From DATHWB01 sp040905965 (lineage in GTDB: Bacteria > Actinomycetota > Acidimicrobiia > Spongiisociales > ZC4RG35): a stretch of DNA of 64,000 bases. Below are positions 50,503 to 59,072 of the stretch, piece by piece. Numbering within the stretch: position 1 is the stretch's first letter; each line of letters opens with the position of its first letter. The notes beneath the pieces are model-generated. The model saw only the letters and a list, made by a program, of their open reading frames with translations. It had not been told where the DNA came from and ran no database searches. Where the stretch lies: the NCBI GenBank assembly GCA_040905965.1, contig JBBDQP010000098.1:1-64000 (forward strand), written 5' to 3'. Made by a program: the position numbers and the translations under genes.

Positions 50503-53500
50503 ATGCCGGCACGTAGAGACATCTCTTCGATCCTGCTGATCGGATCAGGACCGATCGTCATCGGACAGGCGTGCGAGTTCGACTATTCGGGGACCCAGGC
50601 GGCCAAGGTGCTTCGGGCCAACGGGTATCGGGTGATCCTTGTCAACTCCAACCCGGCGACGATCATGACCGATCCCGAGTTCGCCGACGCCACCTACATC
50701 GAACCGATCACGCCTGAGATCGTCGAAGCGATCATGGCCAAGGAGCGTCCCGACGCGCTGCTCCCGACACTCGGAGGCCAGACGGCACTCAACGTCACTC
50801 GCGAACTGGCCAAGCGCGGCGCCTTCGAACGTCACGGTGTCGAACTCATCGGCGCCGGAATCGAGGCAATCGAAAAGGCGGAGGACCGCGGACTGTTCAA
50901 AGAGACGATGGAAGAGGCCGGTCTGGCCGTTCCCAAGGCGCGCTACGCCCGATCGCTCGACGAGGCGCTCGGGGTGGTGGACGAGATCGGGTACCCGGTG
51001 ATGATCCGACCTTCGTACATCCTCGGGGGCGGGGGAACGGGCATCGCCGACAATGCGGAAGAGTTCGGGGAGAAGGCTCGGTACGGTCTCGAATATTCGC
51101 CGGTCCACGAGATCCTTGTCGAAGAGTCCGTGCTCGGCTGGAAGGAGTACGAACTCGAAGTCATGCGAGATCACCACGACAACGCGGTGATCGTGTGCTC
51201 GATCGAGAACCTCGACGCGATGGGCGTCCACACTGGGGACTCCATCACTGTTGCACCCATCCAGACGCTGTCGGATCGCGAGTACCAGGAGATGCGAGAC
51301 GAAGCGATCGAGGTGCTCAGGGTGATCGGGGTCGAGACCGGCGGATCCAACGTTCAGTTCGCGGTGGATCCGGCAACCGGACGCCGCCTAGTGATCGAGA
51401 TGAATCCGCGGGTCTCCCGTTCATCCGCACTCGCCTCCAAAGCCACCGGTTTTCCGATCGCCAAGATCGCCGCCCTGCTCGCCGTCGGGTTCACCCTCGA
51501 CGAAATCGCCAACGACATCACCGGGGCGACACCGGCGAGCTTCGAGCCCGCACTCGACTATGTCGTGGTGAAGGCTCCGCGATTCGATTTCGCCAAGTTC
51601 CCGATGGCGCCCAAGAGGTTGGGCACGTCGATGCGCAGCGTGGGGGAGGCGATGGCGATCGGACGCACGTTCGGAGAAGCGCTGCAGAAGGCTCTGCGCA
51701 GTCTCGAGAACGGCCACTTCGGGTTCGGCGCCGACGCTTCGGAGCTGCGCTACGTCGACGTGTCAGACGACGCGCTGTGGACCGAGATCGACGTCCCGAC
51801 GCCGGATCGCATCTTCGCGGTCGCCGAAGGGTTGCGCCGAGGTTTCAGTGTCGAAGACGTCTCGGTGCGATCCGGATATGACCCCTGGTTCACCGACCAG
51901 ATGTCCGAGCTGATCGAGATCCGGCGCGAGTTGGAGGACAACAGACTCGATATCGGACGGATGGCCACGGCTAAGCGCGCCGGTTTCTCAGACCGCCAAC
52001 TCGCCCACCTCTGGGGCGTGTCGGAGGGCGAGATCCGGGCGATGCGTCTCGGAGCGGGGATACGTCGGACCTACAAGACGGTCGACACGTGTGCAGCCGA
52101 GTTCGAAGCTCACACCCCCTACATGTACGGCACGTTCGAAGACGAGGACGAGGTTCCCCCCGCCGACCGGCCCCGGGTTGTGGTGCTGGGGTCGGGGCCG
52201 AACCGGATCGGACAGGGAATCGAGTTCGACTACGCCTGCGTCCATGCCGCCTTCGCGTTGCGCGACGCCGGGTACGAGACAGTCATGGTCAACTGCAACC
52301 CCGAGACGGTGTCGACCGACTACGACACGTCCGACCGCCTGTACTTCGAGCCGCTCACCGCCGAAGACGTGCTGGCCGTCGTCGAAGCCGAGAAGCCGGT
52401 TGCGGTCATCGTCCAACTCGGCGGTCAGACGCCCCTGAACCTCGCCGCCGAGTTGGAGGCTGCCAATGTCCCCATCGCCGGGACGTCGCCTGCCTCGATC
52501 GCTCTGGCAGAAGACCGCGAACAGTTCTCTGTGGTCTGTCGACGGCTCGGCATCAAGCAGGCGCCGCACGGATTGGCGACCAACCGTCTCGAAGCGCTCG
52601 AAGTCGTGGACCAGGTGGGTCTGCCCGTGGTCGTCCGTCCTTCCTACGTACTCGGGGGACGGAAGATGCGTGTGGTGTCGAGCTACGACGAACTGACCGA
52701 CTACCTCGAAGATCTGTACGGAGACGTCACCGAGCGGGAAATGAGCCAGGTCCCGCTACTCATCGACCGGTTCCTCGAGGCCGCGACCGAGGTCGATGTC
52801 GACGCCCTCTTCGACGGAACGGAGTTGCTCGTCGGCGGTGTGATGGAACACGTCGAAGAAGCCGGAGTGCATTCCGGAGACTCTGCCTGTGTCGTGCCTC
52901 CGCCCACCCTGTCGGAAGCCGCTCACAAGACGATCCTCATCCATACGGAGGATCTCGCTCGCGAGCTCGGGGTGCTCGGGCTGATCAACGTCCAATTCGC
53001 GGTGAAGGGCGACGAAGTCTTCATTCTGGAAGCGAATCCGCGGGCGTCTCGGACCGTCCCGTTCATCTCCAAGGCCTCGGGTATGCCACTGGCCAAGGCT
53101 GCGGCTCGGGTGATGATGGGGGCGACGATCTCCGAACTGCGGGACGAAGGTCTGATCCCGGAGCGACGTGCGGTGGAATTCACCGCAGTGAAAGAAGCGG
53201 TTCTCCCTTGGGATCGGTTCCCGGAAGAGGACTCGGTCCTTGGACCCGAGATGCGGGCAACCGGAGAGGTGATGGGAATCGGCGCCGACGCCGGTGTGGC
53301 ATACGCCAAGGCACTCCTGGCTGCCGGTCATGTGCTTCCGAGCGAAGGCACGGTGTTCATCTCCCTCGCAGACCGCGACAAGCCGATGGGCCTGGCCGTC
53401 GCTCAGGCCTTTCACATGCTCGGGTTTTCGATCGTGGCCACCCATGGCACCGCCCGATTCCTCGAACACCATGCCCTTCCTGCCGTGGCGATCAACAAGG

Positions 53501-53739
53501 TCGGCCAGGGCGAGGACGACACGCGGGAGTGGATCGAGTCCGGGCGGGTCCAGTTGATCGTGAACACCCCGCAGGGTGGCCGGTCGCGGTCGGACGGACG
53601 CATCATTCGGCATGCGGCCCGTTCGGTCGGAGTGCCGTGCGTCACCACGATCGCCGGTGCGCTGTCCGTGGCCAGGAGCCTGCGCGCGGGCGACTCCGCC
53701 CTGAACGAACCCCGCAGTCTCCAGTCCTGGCACGCATGA
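50503..53739 (+). CDS. carB: Carbamoyl-phosphate synthase large subunit
   Basis: 1078 residues, full length: two homologous synthetase halves (ATP-grasp domains around 128-320 and 670-860, each with an S-y-v-lGG loop: PSYILGGGGTG and PSYVLGGRKM), oligomerisation domain between them, and a C-terminal MGS-like allosteric domain (about 935-1060) that usually binds UMP. The first ribosome site is GGAGGAG at the end of carA. Overlaps pyrD by ATGA. Confidence 0.97.
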   Translation: MPARRDISSILLIGSGPIVIGQACEFDYSGTQAAKVLRANGYRVILVNSNPATIMTDPEFADATYIEPITPEIVEAIMAKERPDALLPTLGGQTALNVTRELAKRGAFERHGVELIGAGIEAIEKAEDRGLFKETMEEAGLAVPKARYARSLDEALGVVDEIGYPVMIRPSYILGGGGTGIADNAEEFGEKARYGLEYSPVHEILVEESVLGWKEYELEVMRDHHDNAVIVCSIENLDAMGVHTGDSITVAPIQTLSDREYQEMRDEAIEVLRVIGVETGGSNVQFAVDPATGRRLVIEMNPRVSRSSALASKATGFPIAKIAALLAVGFTLDEIANDITGATPASFEPALDYVVVKAPRFDFAKFPMAPKRLGTSMRSVGEAMAIGRTFGEALQKALRSLENGHFGFGADASELRYVDVSDDALWTEIDVPTPDRIFAVAEGLRRGFSVEDVSVRSGYDPWFTDQMSELIEIRRELEDNRLDIGRMATAKRAGFSDRQLAHLWGVSEGEIRAMRLGAGIRRTYKTVDTCAAEFEAHTPYMYGTFEDEDEVPPADRPRVVVLGSGPNRIGQGIEFDYACVHAAFALRDAGYETVMVNCNPETVSTDYDTSDRLYFEPLTAEDVLAVVEAEKPVAVIVQLGGQTPLNLAAELEAANVPIAGTSPASIALAEDREQFSVVCRRLGIKQAPHGLATNRLEALEVVDQVGLPVVVRPSYVLGGRKMRVVSSYDELTDYLEDLYGDVTEREMSQVPLLIDRFLEAATEVDVDALFDGTELLVGGVMEHVEEAGVHSGDSACVVPPPTLSEAAHKTILIHTEDLARELGVLGLINVQFAVKGDEVFILEANPRASRTVPFISKASGMPLAKAAARVMMGATISELRDEGLIPERRAVEFTAVKEAVLPWDRFPEEDSVLGPEMRATGEVMGIGADAGVAYAKALLAAGHVLPSEGTVFISLADRDKPMGLAVAQAFHMLGFSIVATHGTARFLEHHALPAVAINKVGQGEDDTREWIESGRVQLIVNTPQGGRSRSDGRIIRHAARSVGVPCVTTIAGALSVARSLRAGDSALNEPRSLQSWHA

Positions 53740-54641
53740 TCGACCTCGCCGTCACCCTCGGTCCGGTCGCCCTCCGCTCGCCGCTGGTTGCCGCGTCAGG
53801 CACGGTGGGCAGCGTGATTGAGTTCGCCTCGGTGACGGACTTCGCGTTGTACGGGGCAGCAGTCACCAAATCGGTGTCCGACGAGCCGTGGGAGGGCAGA
53901 GCCGCCCCGCGCCTGGCTCCGGTAGGAGTCGGCATGCTCAACGGGATCGGAATCCAGAATCCGGGGATCCGGGCGTGGGTGGGCGAGACCGTTCCGCGAT
54001 TGAAGAGCGTGGGCGTGCCCGTCTGGGGGTCGGCCGTGGGGACGACGGTGGCCGGGTTCGTCACCGTTGCGCGGGAGATGGCAGACGCGGGAATCGAGGC
54101 ACTCGAGATCAACCTCTCGTGTCCGAACCTCGACGGACATCTTTTCGCACTCGATCCGATGCGCAGCGCCGAGGTGATTCGGGCGGTGCGGGCCGCAGTG
54201 TCCGTGCCGATAGGAGCCAAGCTCTCACCGAACGCCGAGGACATCGTGACCGTGGCGGAGAAGTGCGCCGAGGCCGGGGCCGACTGGGTGGTCCTGACCA
54301 ACACGGTGTGGGGTGCCGGCATCGACATCGAGACCCGCCAGCCCCTCGTCAGCGGAGTCGTCGGTGGCTATTCGGGGGCGCCCCTCAAGCCGATCGCATT
54401 GCGGTGCGTCATCGAAGTGCACCGCGCCATGCCGGAACTGCCGATTCTGGGTGTGGGCGGGGTCGCCTCCGGCAGGGACGTGATCGAATACGTGCTTGCT
54501 GGGGCTTCGGCAATCGGGATCGGAACGATCCATTTCGCAGAACCTCGGGCGGCCGGGCGTATTCTCCGCGAGACCCGACGACTTCTCGGGAAGATGGGGG
54601 AGCGGCGGCTCTCGGATCTGGTGGGAAGGGCGGTCAGATGA
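53736..54641 (+). CDS. pyrD: Class 1 dihydroorotate dehydrogenase catalytic subunit (1B-like)
   Basis: 301 residues, FMN barrel without a membrane-targeting N-terminus. Catalytic Cys129 in INLSCPN marks it as class 1; the class 2 (quinone) enzyme would have Ser and an N-terminal helix pair. Its sequence resembles the NAD-linked 1B form, which normally needs the iron-sulfur flavoprotein PyrK, and no pyrK lies in this operon. Mycobacteria use a class 2 enzyme outside their pyr operon. Joined to carB and pyrF by ATGA overlaps. Confidence 0.93.
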   Translation: MIDLAVTLGPVALRSPLVAASGTVGSVIEFASVTDFALYGAAVTKSVSDEPWEGRAAPRLAPVGVGMLNGIGIQNPGIRAWVGETVPRLKSVGVPVWGSAVGTTVAGFVTVAREMADAGIEALEINLSCPNLDGHLFALDPMRSAEVIRAVRAAVSVPIGAKLSPNAEDIVTVAEKCAEAGADWVVLTNTVWGAGIDIETRQPLVSGVVGGYSGAPLKPIALRCVIEVHRAMPELPILGVGGVASGRDVIEYVLAGASAIGIGTIHFAEPRAAGRILRETRRLLGKMGERRLSDLVGRAVR

Positions 54642-55351
54642 ACATCGATATTCCTGTGGCGGTGGCGCTCGACGTTTCCAGTGGAGAGGACGCGGTGAGA
54701 CTCGCCCGGACGGTCGCCCCGTACGTCGGGGCCTTCAAAATCGGCCTCGAACTCCTTTCCGGACCCGGGCCTGTCCTCGTGTCGGCGTTGGCCGAACTCG
54801 GCAAGCCGGTCTTTTGTGACGCCAAGCTGCATGACATTCCCAACACCGTTGAGCGGGCGGCAACCAACCTCGCCCGCGCCGGGGCGCGCTGGGTCACAGC
54901 CCACGCCGCGGGTGGACCGGCGATGATCGAGGCCGCCGTGCGAGGCGCGGCCAAGAGCGGAACCGGGACCGGCATCCTCTGCATCACTGTTCTCACCAGC
55001 CTGTCGGCGTCGGACCTCGCGGTCGTCGGCCACGGCGACAGCCTGGGCAAACAGGTCGCCCGCATGGCGCGGCTGGCTCGAGCAGGCGGCGCAGAAGGAG
55101 TGGTCTGCGGTGTGAGGGAGCTAGGAGACGTCGCCCAGGTCGCTCCCGACCTGGTACGGGTCACCCCAGGGATCCGGCCGCAAGGGTCGCCCAGCGATGA
55201 CCAGGCGCGGATCTCGACACCCGAGGACGCACTCGCTCGCGGCGCCGACCTTCTCGTGATCGGGAGGCCGATCACCTCCGCCCCCGATCCTGCGGCGGCG
55301 GCAGAGGCCATCGCCCGATCGATCGTGGATTCGGGATCGCCAACTCGGTAG
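54638..55351 (+). CDS. pyrF: Orotidine 5'-phosphate decarboxylase (type 1)
   Basis: 237 residues. The catalytic Asp-x-Lys-xx-Asp is DAKLHD at 61-66; VALDVSSG (Asp12) and VTPGIRPQG complete the site. Gives UMP and closes the de novo pathway begun by carAB-pyrB. This is the short E. coli/Bacillus-type enzyme, whereas mycobacterial pyrF at this position is the type 2 form. Its TAG stop starts the mihF promoter hexamer. Confidence 0.95.
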   Translation: MNIDIPVAVALDVSSGEDAVRLARTVAPYVGAFKIGLELLSGPGPVLVSALAELGKPVFCDAKLHDIPNTVERAATNLARAGARWVTAHAAGGPAMIEAAVRGAAKSGTGTGILCITVLTSLSASDLAVVGHGDSLGKQVARMARLARAGGAEGVVCGVRELGDVAQVAPDLVRVTPGIRPQGSPSDDQARISTPEDALARGADLLVIGRPITSAPDPAAAAEAIARSIVDSGSPTR

Positions 55352-55354
55352 AGT
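55349..55354 (+). promoter_or_regulatory. -10 hexamer for leaderless mihF, built on the pyrF stop codon
   Basis: TAGAGT ends 6 nt before ATG 55361; its TAG is the pyrF stop. Confidence 0.55.
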
Positions 55355-55360
55355 CGGTTC

Positions 55361-55681
55361 ATGCCACCGGTACCACCGCCGCAGATGTCAGACGAACAGC
55401 GCGCCGCTGCCCTGGAGCGGGCCGCCCAGGCACGACGGGTGCGGGCCGAGGTCAAGGAACTCCTCAAGTCCGGATCGCTCGACTTGCAGGGTCTCCTGGA
55501 CCGGGCCGAAGAAGACGATCTGATCGGGGGCATCAAGATCGCCGCCGTTCTGTCGTCGATGCCCGGAATCGGCAAAGTGAAGGCGAAGCGCATGATGGAA
55601 GAGTTGGGCATCGCCGACAATCGCCGTCTTCGGGGGCTCGGTGACCGCCAACGCGGGGCACTTCTCGCCGCTTTCGACTGA
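55361..55681 (+). CDS. mihF: Integration host factor of actinobacterial type (mIHF)
   Basis: 106 residues: a long N-terminal helix (DEQRAAALERAAQARRVR), the VLSSMPGIGKVKAKRMMEELGI helix-two-turn-helix segment split by the conserved MPGIGK loop, and a basic C-terminus. Binds and bends DNA as a nucleoid protein and is essential in mycobacteria. It sits, as in other actinobacteria, between pyrF and gmk. Its 3' end overlaps gmk by 41 nt, so gmk translation is probably coupled. Confidence 0.95.
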   Translation: MPPVPPPQMSDEQRAAALERAAQARRVRAEVKELLKSGSLDLQGLLDRAEEDDLIGGIKIAAVLSSMPGIGKVKAKRMMEELGIADNRRLRGLGDRQRGALLAAFD

Positions 55682-56392
55682 CGGACGTCTGATCGTCGTG
55701 TCCGGCCCGAGCGGGGTCGGCAAATCCACTGTGCTGCGCGCCCTGCGGGAACAACTCGACTACGGGTTCTCGATCTCGGCGACCACGCGGGACCCGCGCC
55801 CCTCAGAGGTCGACGGCGTCCACTATCACTTCATCAACCGCGAGCAGTTCCTCGAAATGATCGACGAGGACGCTCTGGTCGAATGGGCCGAGTACGGAGG
55901 GCATCTTTATGGAACGCCCGTCGAATCCGTTCGGGCGGCCCGCGCCCAATCCGAGGTCGTCATTCTCGACATCGACCTCGAAGGCGCCAAGCAGGTCCGG
56001 GGGTCCTTCGAGGACGGGATTCTGGTGTGGATCGCTCCGCCCTCCTTCGTCGAACTCGAGCACCGACTCAGATCTCGCGGCGACACCGACGAAGCGGCCA
56101 TCGCCCGTCGACTGGAACGGGCCCGCACCGACATGGCCCTCGCCCCTTCCCTCTTCGACCACATCGTCGTCAACGACGACATCGAGACCGCCGTCACCCG
56201 CCTCAAAGAAGTCATCGAAGCGCCNNNNNNNNNNNNNNNNNNNNNNNNNNNNNNNNNNNNNNNNNNNNNNNNNNNNNNNNNNNNNNNNNNNNNNNNNNNN
56301 NNNNNNNNNNNNNNNNNNNNNNNNTCAACGACGACATCGAGACCGCCGTCACCCGCCTCAAAGAAGTCATCGAAGCGCCAAGGGAGCGCTGA
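55641..56392 (+). CDS. gmk: Guanylate kinase (intact once the false gap is removed)
   Basis: P-loop GPSGVGKST at 22-30, TTRDPRPSEVDGVHYHFI (GMP binding) and ERARTDMA lid are present. The frame runs into a 100-N gap at 56225. The 55 bases on each side of the gap are identical (56170-56224 and 56325-56379); collapsing that overlap gives one in-frame 597-nt gene of 198 residues ending EVIEAPRER, the normal length. Phosphorylates GMP to GDP. GTG 55641 is inside mihF; nothing better lies downstream before the P-loop. Confidence 0.92.
56170..56379. repeat. 55-bp direct duplication flanking an N gap (assembly artefact)
   Basis: Bases 56170-56224 and 56325-56379 are identical. They flank the N-run at 56225-56324 inside gmk. 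An overlap of this length is what an unmerged k=55 assembly graph edge would leave. Confidence 0.9.
56225..56324. other. Assembly gap (100 N) that is probably of zero true length
   Basis: Its duplicated flanks and the restored gmk frame argue that no sequence is missing here, unlike the gaps in rarA and pyrB. Confidence 0.85.
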
Positions 56393-56420
56393 CGGGGTGG
56401 GATGTCGGGCCTGGCTGCCC

Positions 56421-56426
56421 TACACT
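56421..56426 (+). promoter_or_regulatory. -10 hexamer for leaderless rpoZ
   Basis: TACACT ends 7 nt before ATG 56434. Confidence 0.5.
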
Positions 56427-56433
56427 CTGCGGG

Positions 56434-56655
56434 ATGAAGATTGAAAATGTCGTCGACGAAGTCGGCAACCGTTTTGCAGCCGTCATCGTCTCTGCCCGAC
56501 GGGCGCGACAGATCAACGCCTATTTCCACCAGCTCGGCGGCGGGATCGGCCACTACGTGCCACCTCAGGTGTATTCGCTGAGCCGCAAGCCACTGACCCT
56601 GGCCATGGAAGAGATCGCGGCAGGCAAGGTGACCGTGGAGACCGAGGAATCCTGA
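56434..56655 (+). CDS. rpoZ: RNA polymerase omega subunit
   Basis: 73 residues. NRFAAVIVSARRARQINAYF is the omega core helix that clamps the beta-prime C-terminus, and KPLTLAMEEIAAGKV is the typical end. It is on the short side but complete. Placed between gmk and coaBC as in mycobacteria, with a 1-nt TGATG overlap to coaBC. Confidence 0.93.
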   Translation: MKIENVVDEVGNRFAAVIVSARRARQINAYFHQLGGGIGHYVPPQVYSLSRKPLTLAMEEIAAGKVTVETEES

Positions 56656-57836
56656 TGCCGCTGGACGGTCGACGGATCGTCGTCGGCGTCAGTGGCGGGA
56701 TCGCCGCCTACAAGTCCGCCTACCTCGTGCGTCGGCTCCTCGAAAGAGGCGCCGACGTTCGCTGCGTCATGACCCCGGCGGCGACGGAGTTCATCGGGCA
56801 GGCGACGCTCGCCGGTCTGTCAGGTCACGCCGTCGTGACCTCGCTGACCGGTCATCCGGCTTCGGTGTCACCGCACACCGATCTCGCCCGCTGGGCCGAT
56901 CTGATCGTGGTGGCACCGGCGACCACGGCCACCATTGCTCGTCTGGCGACCGGCCTCAGCGAAGATCCGGTGTCGGCGACTGTGGTGGCCGCCCGGTCGC
57001 CCGTGATGATCGCTCCGGCGATGCACACCGAGATGTGGGAGTACCCAGCCACCAGAAGGAACATCGACGTGCTCGTCGAGTCAGGCGTACATGTCGTCGG
57101 ACCCGCTGAAGGAGATCTGGCGGGGGGTGACGCGGGTACGGGGCGCATGGTCGAGCCGGACGACATCGTTTCGGCTATCGAGGCCCTCTTCTCGGGTCCG
57201 CTGGACGGTCTGACGGTCCTCGTGACTGCCGGCGGCACGCGCGAGGCGATCGATCCGGTGCGGTACATCGGGAACCGATCCTCAGGGAAGATGGGTCATG
57301 AGATCGCAGAGGAAGCGTTCCGGCGGGGAGCGAAGGTCGTCCTCGTCACCGCAAGTCCGCTCCCCACGATCGCAGGCATCGACCGGAGACAGGTCGAATC
57401 CGCCCACGAGATGCAGGACGCCGTTGACACCGTCCAGGCTGATATCGCGGTGATGGCAGCCGCCGTCGCCGATTTCCGACCTGCGGACGCCGCAGAGTCG
57501 AAGCTCGCTCGCACCGACGGTCCTCCAGAGATCTTGCTCGAGCCCACCCCCGACATTCTCATGTCGGTGGTCGCACGTCACGATCGGCCGTTCGTCGTCG
57601 GCTTCGCCGCCGAGACCGGCTCACTGGATCGAGCGGTAGAGAAGGCCCGCCGGAAGGGCGTGGACCTGCTGGTGGCCAACGACGTCACCGAGCCAGGTTC
57701 GGGTTTCGCCGTCGACACGAACCGCGTCTCGATCATCCGTGCCGATGGCAGCGTCGACGGTTGGGAACAGATGACGAAAGCCGATGTCGCGCGGCGTCTC
57801 TGGGACCTGATCGTGTCCGTTCGTCCCGTGTCGTGA
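56655..57836 (+). CDS. coaBC: Bifunctional phosphopantothenoylcysteine decarboxylase/synthetase
   Basis: 393 residues. N-terminal flavoprotein CoaC: GVSGGIAAYKS, His74 in SPHTDLARWAD, PAMHTEMW (a variant of the PxMNxxMW motif with His for Asn), and GRM. C-terminal CoaB: VTAGGTREAIDPVRYIGNRSSGKMG, AAAVADFRP, and the lysine in ESKLAR that is essential for synthetase activity in characterised enzymes. Makes 4'-phosphopantetheine on the way to coenzyme A. Confidence 0.94.
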   Translation: MPLDGRRIVVGVSGGIAAYKSAYLVRRLLERGADVRCVMTPAATEFIGQATLAGLSGHAVVTSLTGHPASVSPHTDLARWADLIVVAPATTATIARLATGLSEDPVSATVVAARSPVMIAPAMHTEMWEYPATRRNIDVLVESGVHVVGPAEGDLAGGDAGTGRMVEPDDIVSAIEALFSGPLDGLTVLVTAGGTREAIDPVRYIGNRSSGKMGHEIAEEAFRRGAKVVLVTASPLPTIAGIDRRQVESAHEMQDAVDTVQADIAVMAAAVADFRPADAAESKLARTDGPPEILLEPTPDILMSVVARHDRPFVVGFAAETGSLDRAVEKARRKGVDLLVANDVTEPGSGFAVDTNRVSIIRADGSVDGWEQMTKADVARRLWDLIVSVRPVS

Positions 57837-57862
57837 CGGACGTCGCGGTGGGCATGCGGGTC

Positions 57863-57868
57863 TAGGCT
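57863..57868 (+). promoter_or_regulatory. -10 hexamer for metK
   Basis: TAGGCT ends 10 nt before ATG 57879. The start context gtccaATGGA is shared with alaS. No SAM riboswitch fits in the 42-nt spacer. Confidence 0.4.
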
Positions 57869-57878
57869 CGTCTGTCCA

Positions 57879-59072
57879 ATGGAACCCATGTCCGGGCGCA
57901 CCCGGTTCTTCAGCTCCGAGTCGGTGACCGAAGGTCATCCTGACAAGGTGTCCGACGCCATCTCGGACGGCGTGCTCGACGCTGCCCTCACCGATGATCC
58001 GATGTCGCGGGTCGCATGCGAGACGCTGGTGACGAAGGGGATCGCCATTGTCGCCGGTGAGATCACGACCAGTTCGACGCTCGATATCGACACTCTCGTC
58101 CGGTCTGTGATCCGTGAGATCGGATATGACGGATTCGATCCCGACTTCGCCGCGGACACCATCACGGTCGAGAATCGGCTTCACCGTCAGAGCCCTGACA
58201 TCGCCGAGGGTGTCACCGGTTCGTTGGAGAAGAGGATGGGGAGCGAAGACGAGTGGGACTCGCTCGGGGCAGGCGACCAGGGGATCATGTTCGGGTTCGC
58301 CTGCGACGAGACACCCGAGCTGATGCCCCTCCCCATCCAGCTCGCCCACAGGGTGGCAGAGCGGTTGAGTGAAGTGCGGCGCCTCGGGACGCTCGATTAC
58401 CTCCGACCGGATGGCAAGACCCAGGTCAGCGTGCGTTACGAAGGCGACCGACCTGTGGCCGTCACCGGCCTCCTCATCTCGGCCCACCACGCCCCGGAGG
58501 TCACGCTCGAGCAGTTGGCTGGCGACCTCGAATCGGCAGTCGCGAGACCGGTATTGGAGGCTCATTTCGAGGGGGAGTCGGTGCCACTGTTGGTCAACCC
58601 GTCTGGCCGCTTCGAGATCGGCGGGCCGGTTGCCGACACGGGACTGACCGGCCGCAAGATCATCGTCGACACCTACGGCGGCTACGCCCGCCATGGTGGG
58701 GGGGCGTTCTCGGGCAAGGACGCCACCAAAGTGGATCGTTCCGCGGCGTACGCAGCCCGCCACGCCGCGAAGAACGTCGTCGCGGCGGGCCTCGCCCGGC
58801 GGTGCGAAGTCCAACTTGCCTACGCAATCGGTCAAGCCCGGCCGTTTTCGATCCATGTCGAGACCTTTGGCACAGAGAGCGTGGCTCCCGAGCGGGTCGA
58901 ATCCGCGTTGGACGAGGTCTTCGACTTCCGCCCCGCCGCCATCATCGCCCGTCTCGGGCTTCGTAAACCGATCTTCCGGCTTACGACCGCCTACGGACAC
59001 TTCGGTCGCGCCGACTTCCCGTGGGAGCGCACCGATCGGACCGCCGAGTTGGCCGAGGCGGCGGGACTCTGA
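57879..59072 (+). CDS. metK: S-adenosylmethionine synthetase
   Basis: 397 residues. TEGHPDKVSD, GAGDQGIMFGFA, GGYARHGGGAFSGKDATKVDRSAAY and the final FPWERTD are the family's ATP, methionine and metal-binding signatures. Makes SAM from methionine and ATP. ATG 57888 is a second possible start. It may be co-transcribed with priA, whose frame starts inside or just at its end. Confidence 0.96.
   Translation: MEPMSGRTRFFSSESVTEGHPDKVSDAISDGVLDAALTDDPMSRVACETLVTKGIAIVAGEITTSSTLDIDTLVRSVIREIGYDGFDPDFAADTITVENRLHRQSPDIAEGVTGSLEKRMGSEDEWDSLGAGDQGIMFGFACDETPELMPLPIQLAHRVAERLSEVRRLGTLDYLRPDGKTQVSVRYEGDRPVAVTGLLISAHHAPEVTLEQLAGDLESAVARPVLEAHFEGESVPLLVNPSGRFEIGGPVADTGLTGRKIIVDTYGGYARHGGGAFSGKDATKVDRSAAYAARHAAKNVVAAGLARRCEVQLAYAIGQARPFSIHVETFGTESVAPERVESALDEVFDFRPAAIIARLGLRKPIFRLTTAYGHFGRADFPWERTDRTAELAEAAGL

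Noticed and set aside
52089..54641. An 850-codon plus-strand frame overlapping the second half of carB
   Set aside because: Only its last 301 codons (pyrD, from ATG 53736) have a recognised product; the upstream part is an out-of-frame reading of carB.
57837..57878. SAM riboswitch before metK
   Set aside because: The spacer is 42 nt and already holds a promoter hexamer; there is no room or paired structure for a known SAM aptamer.
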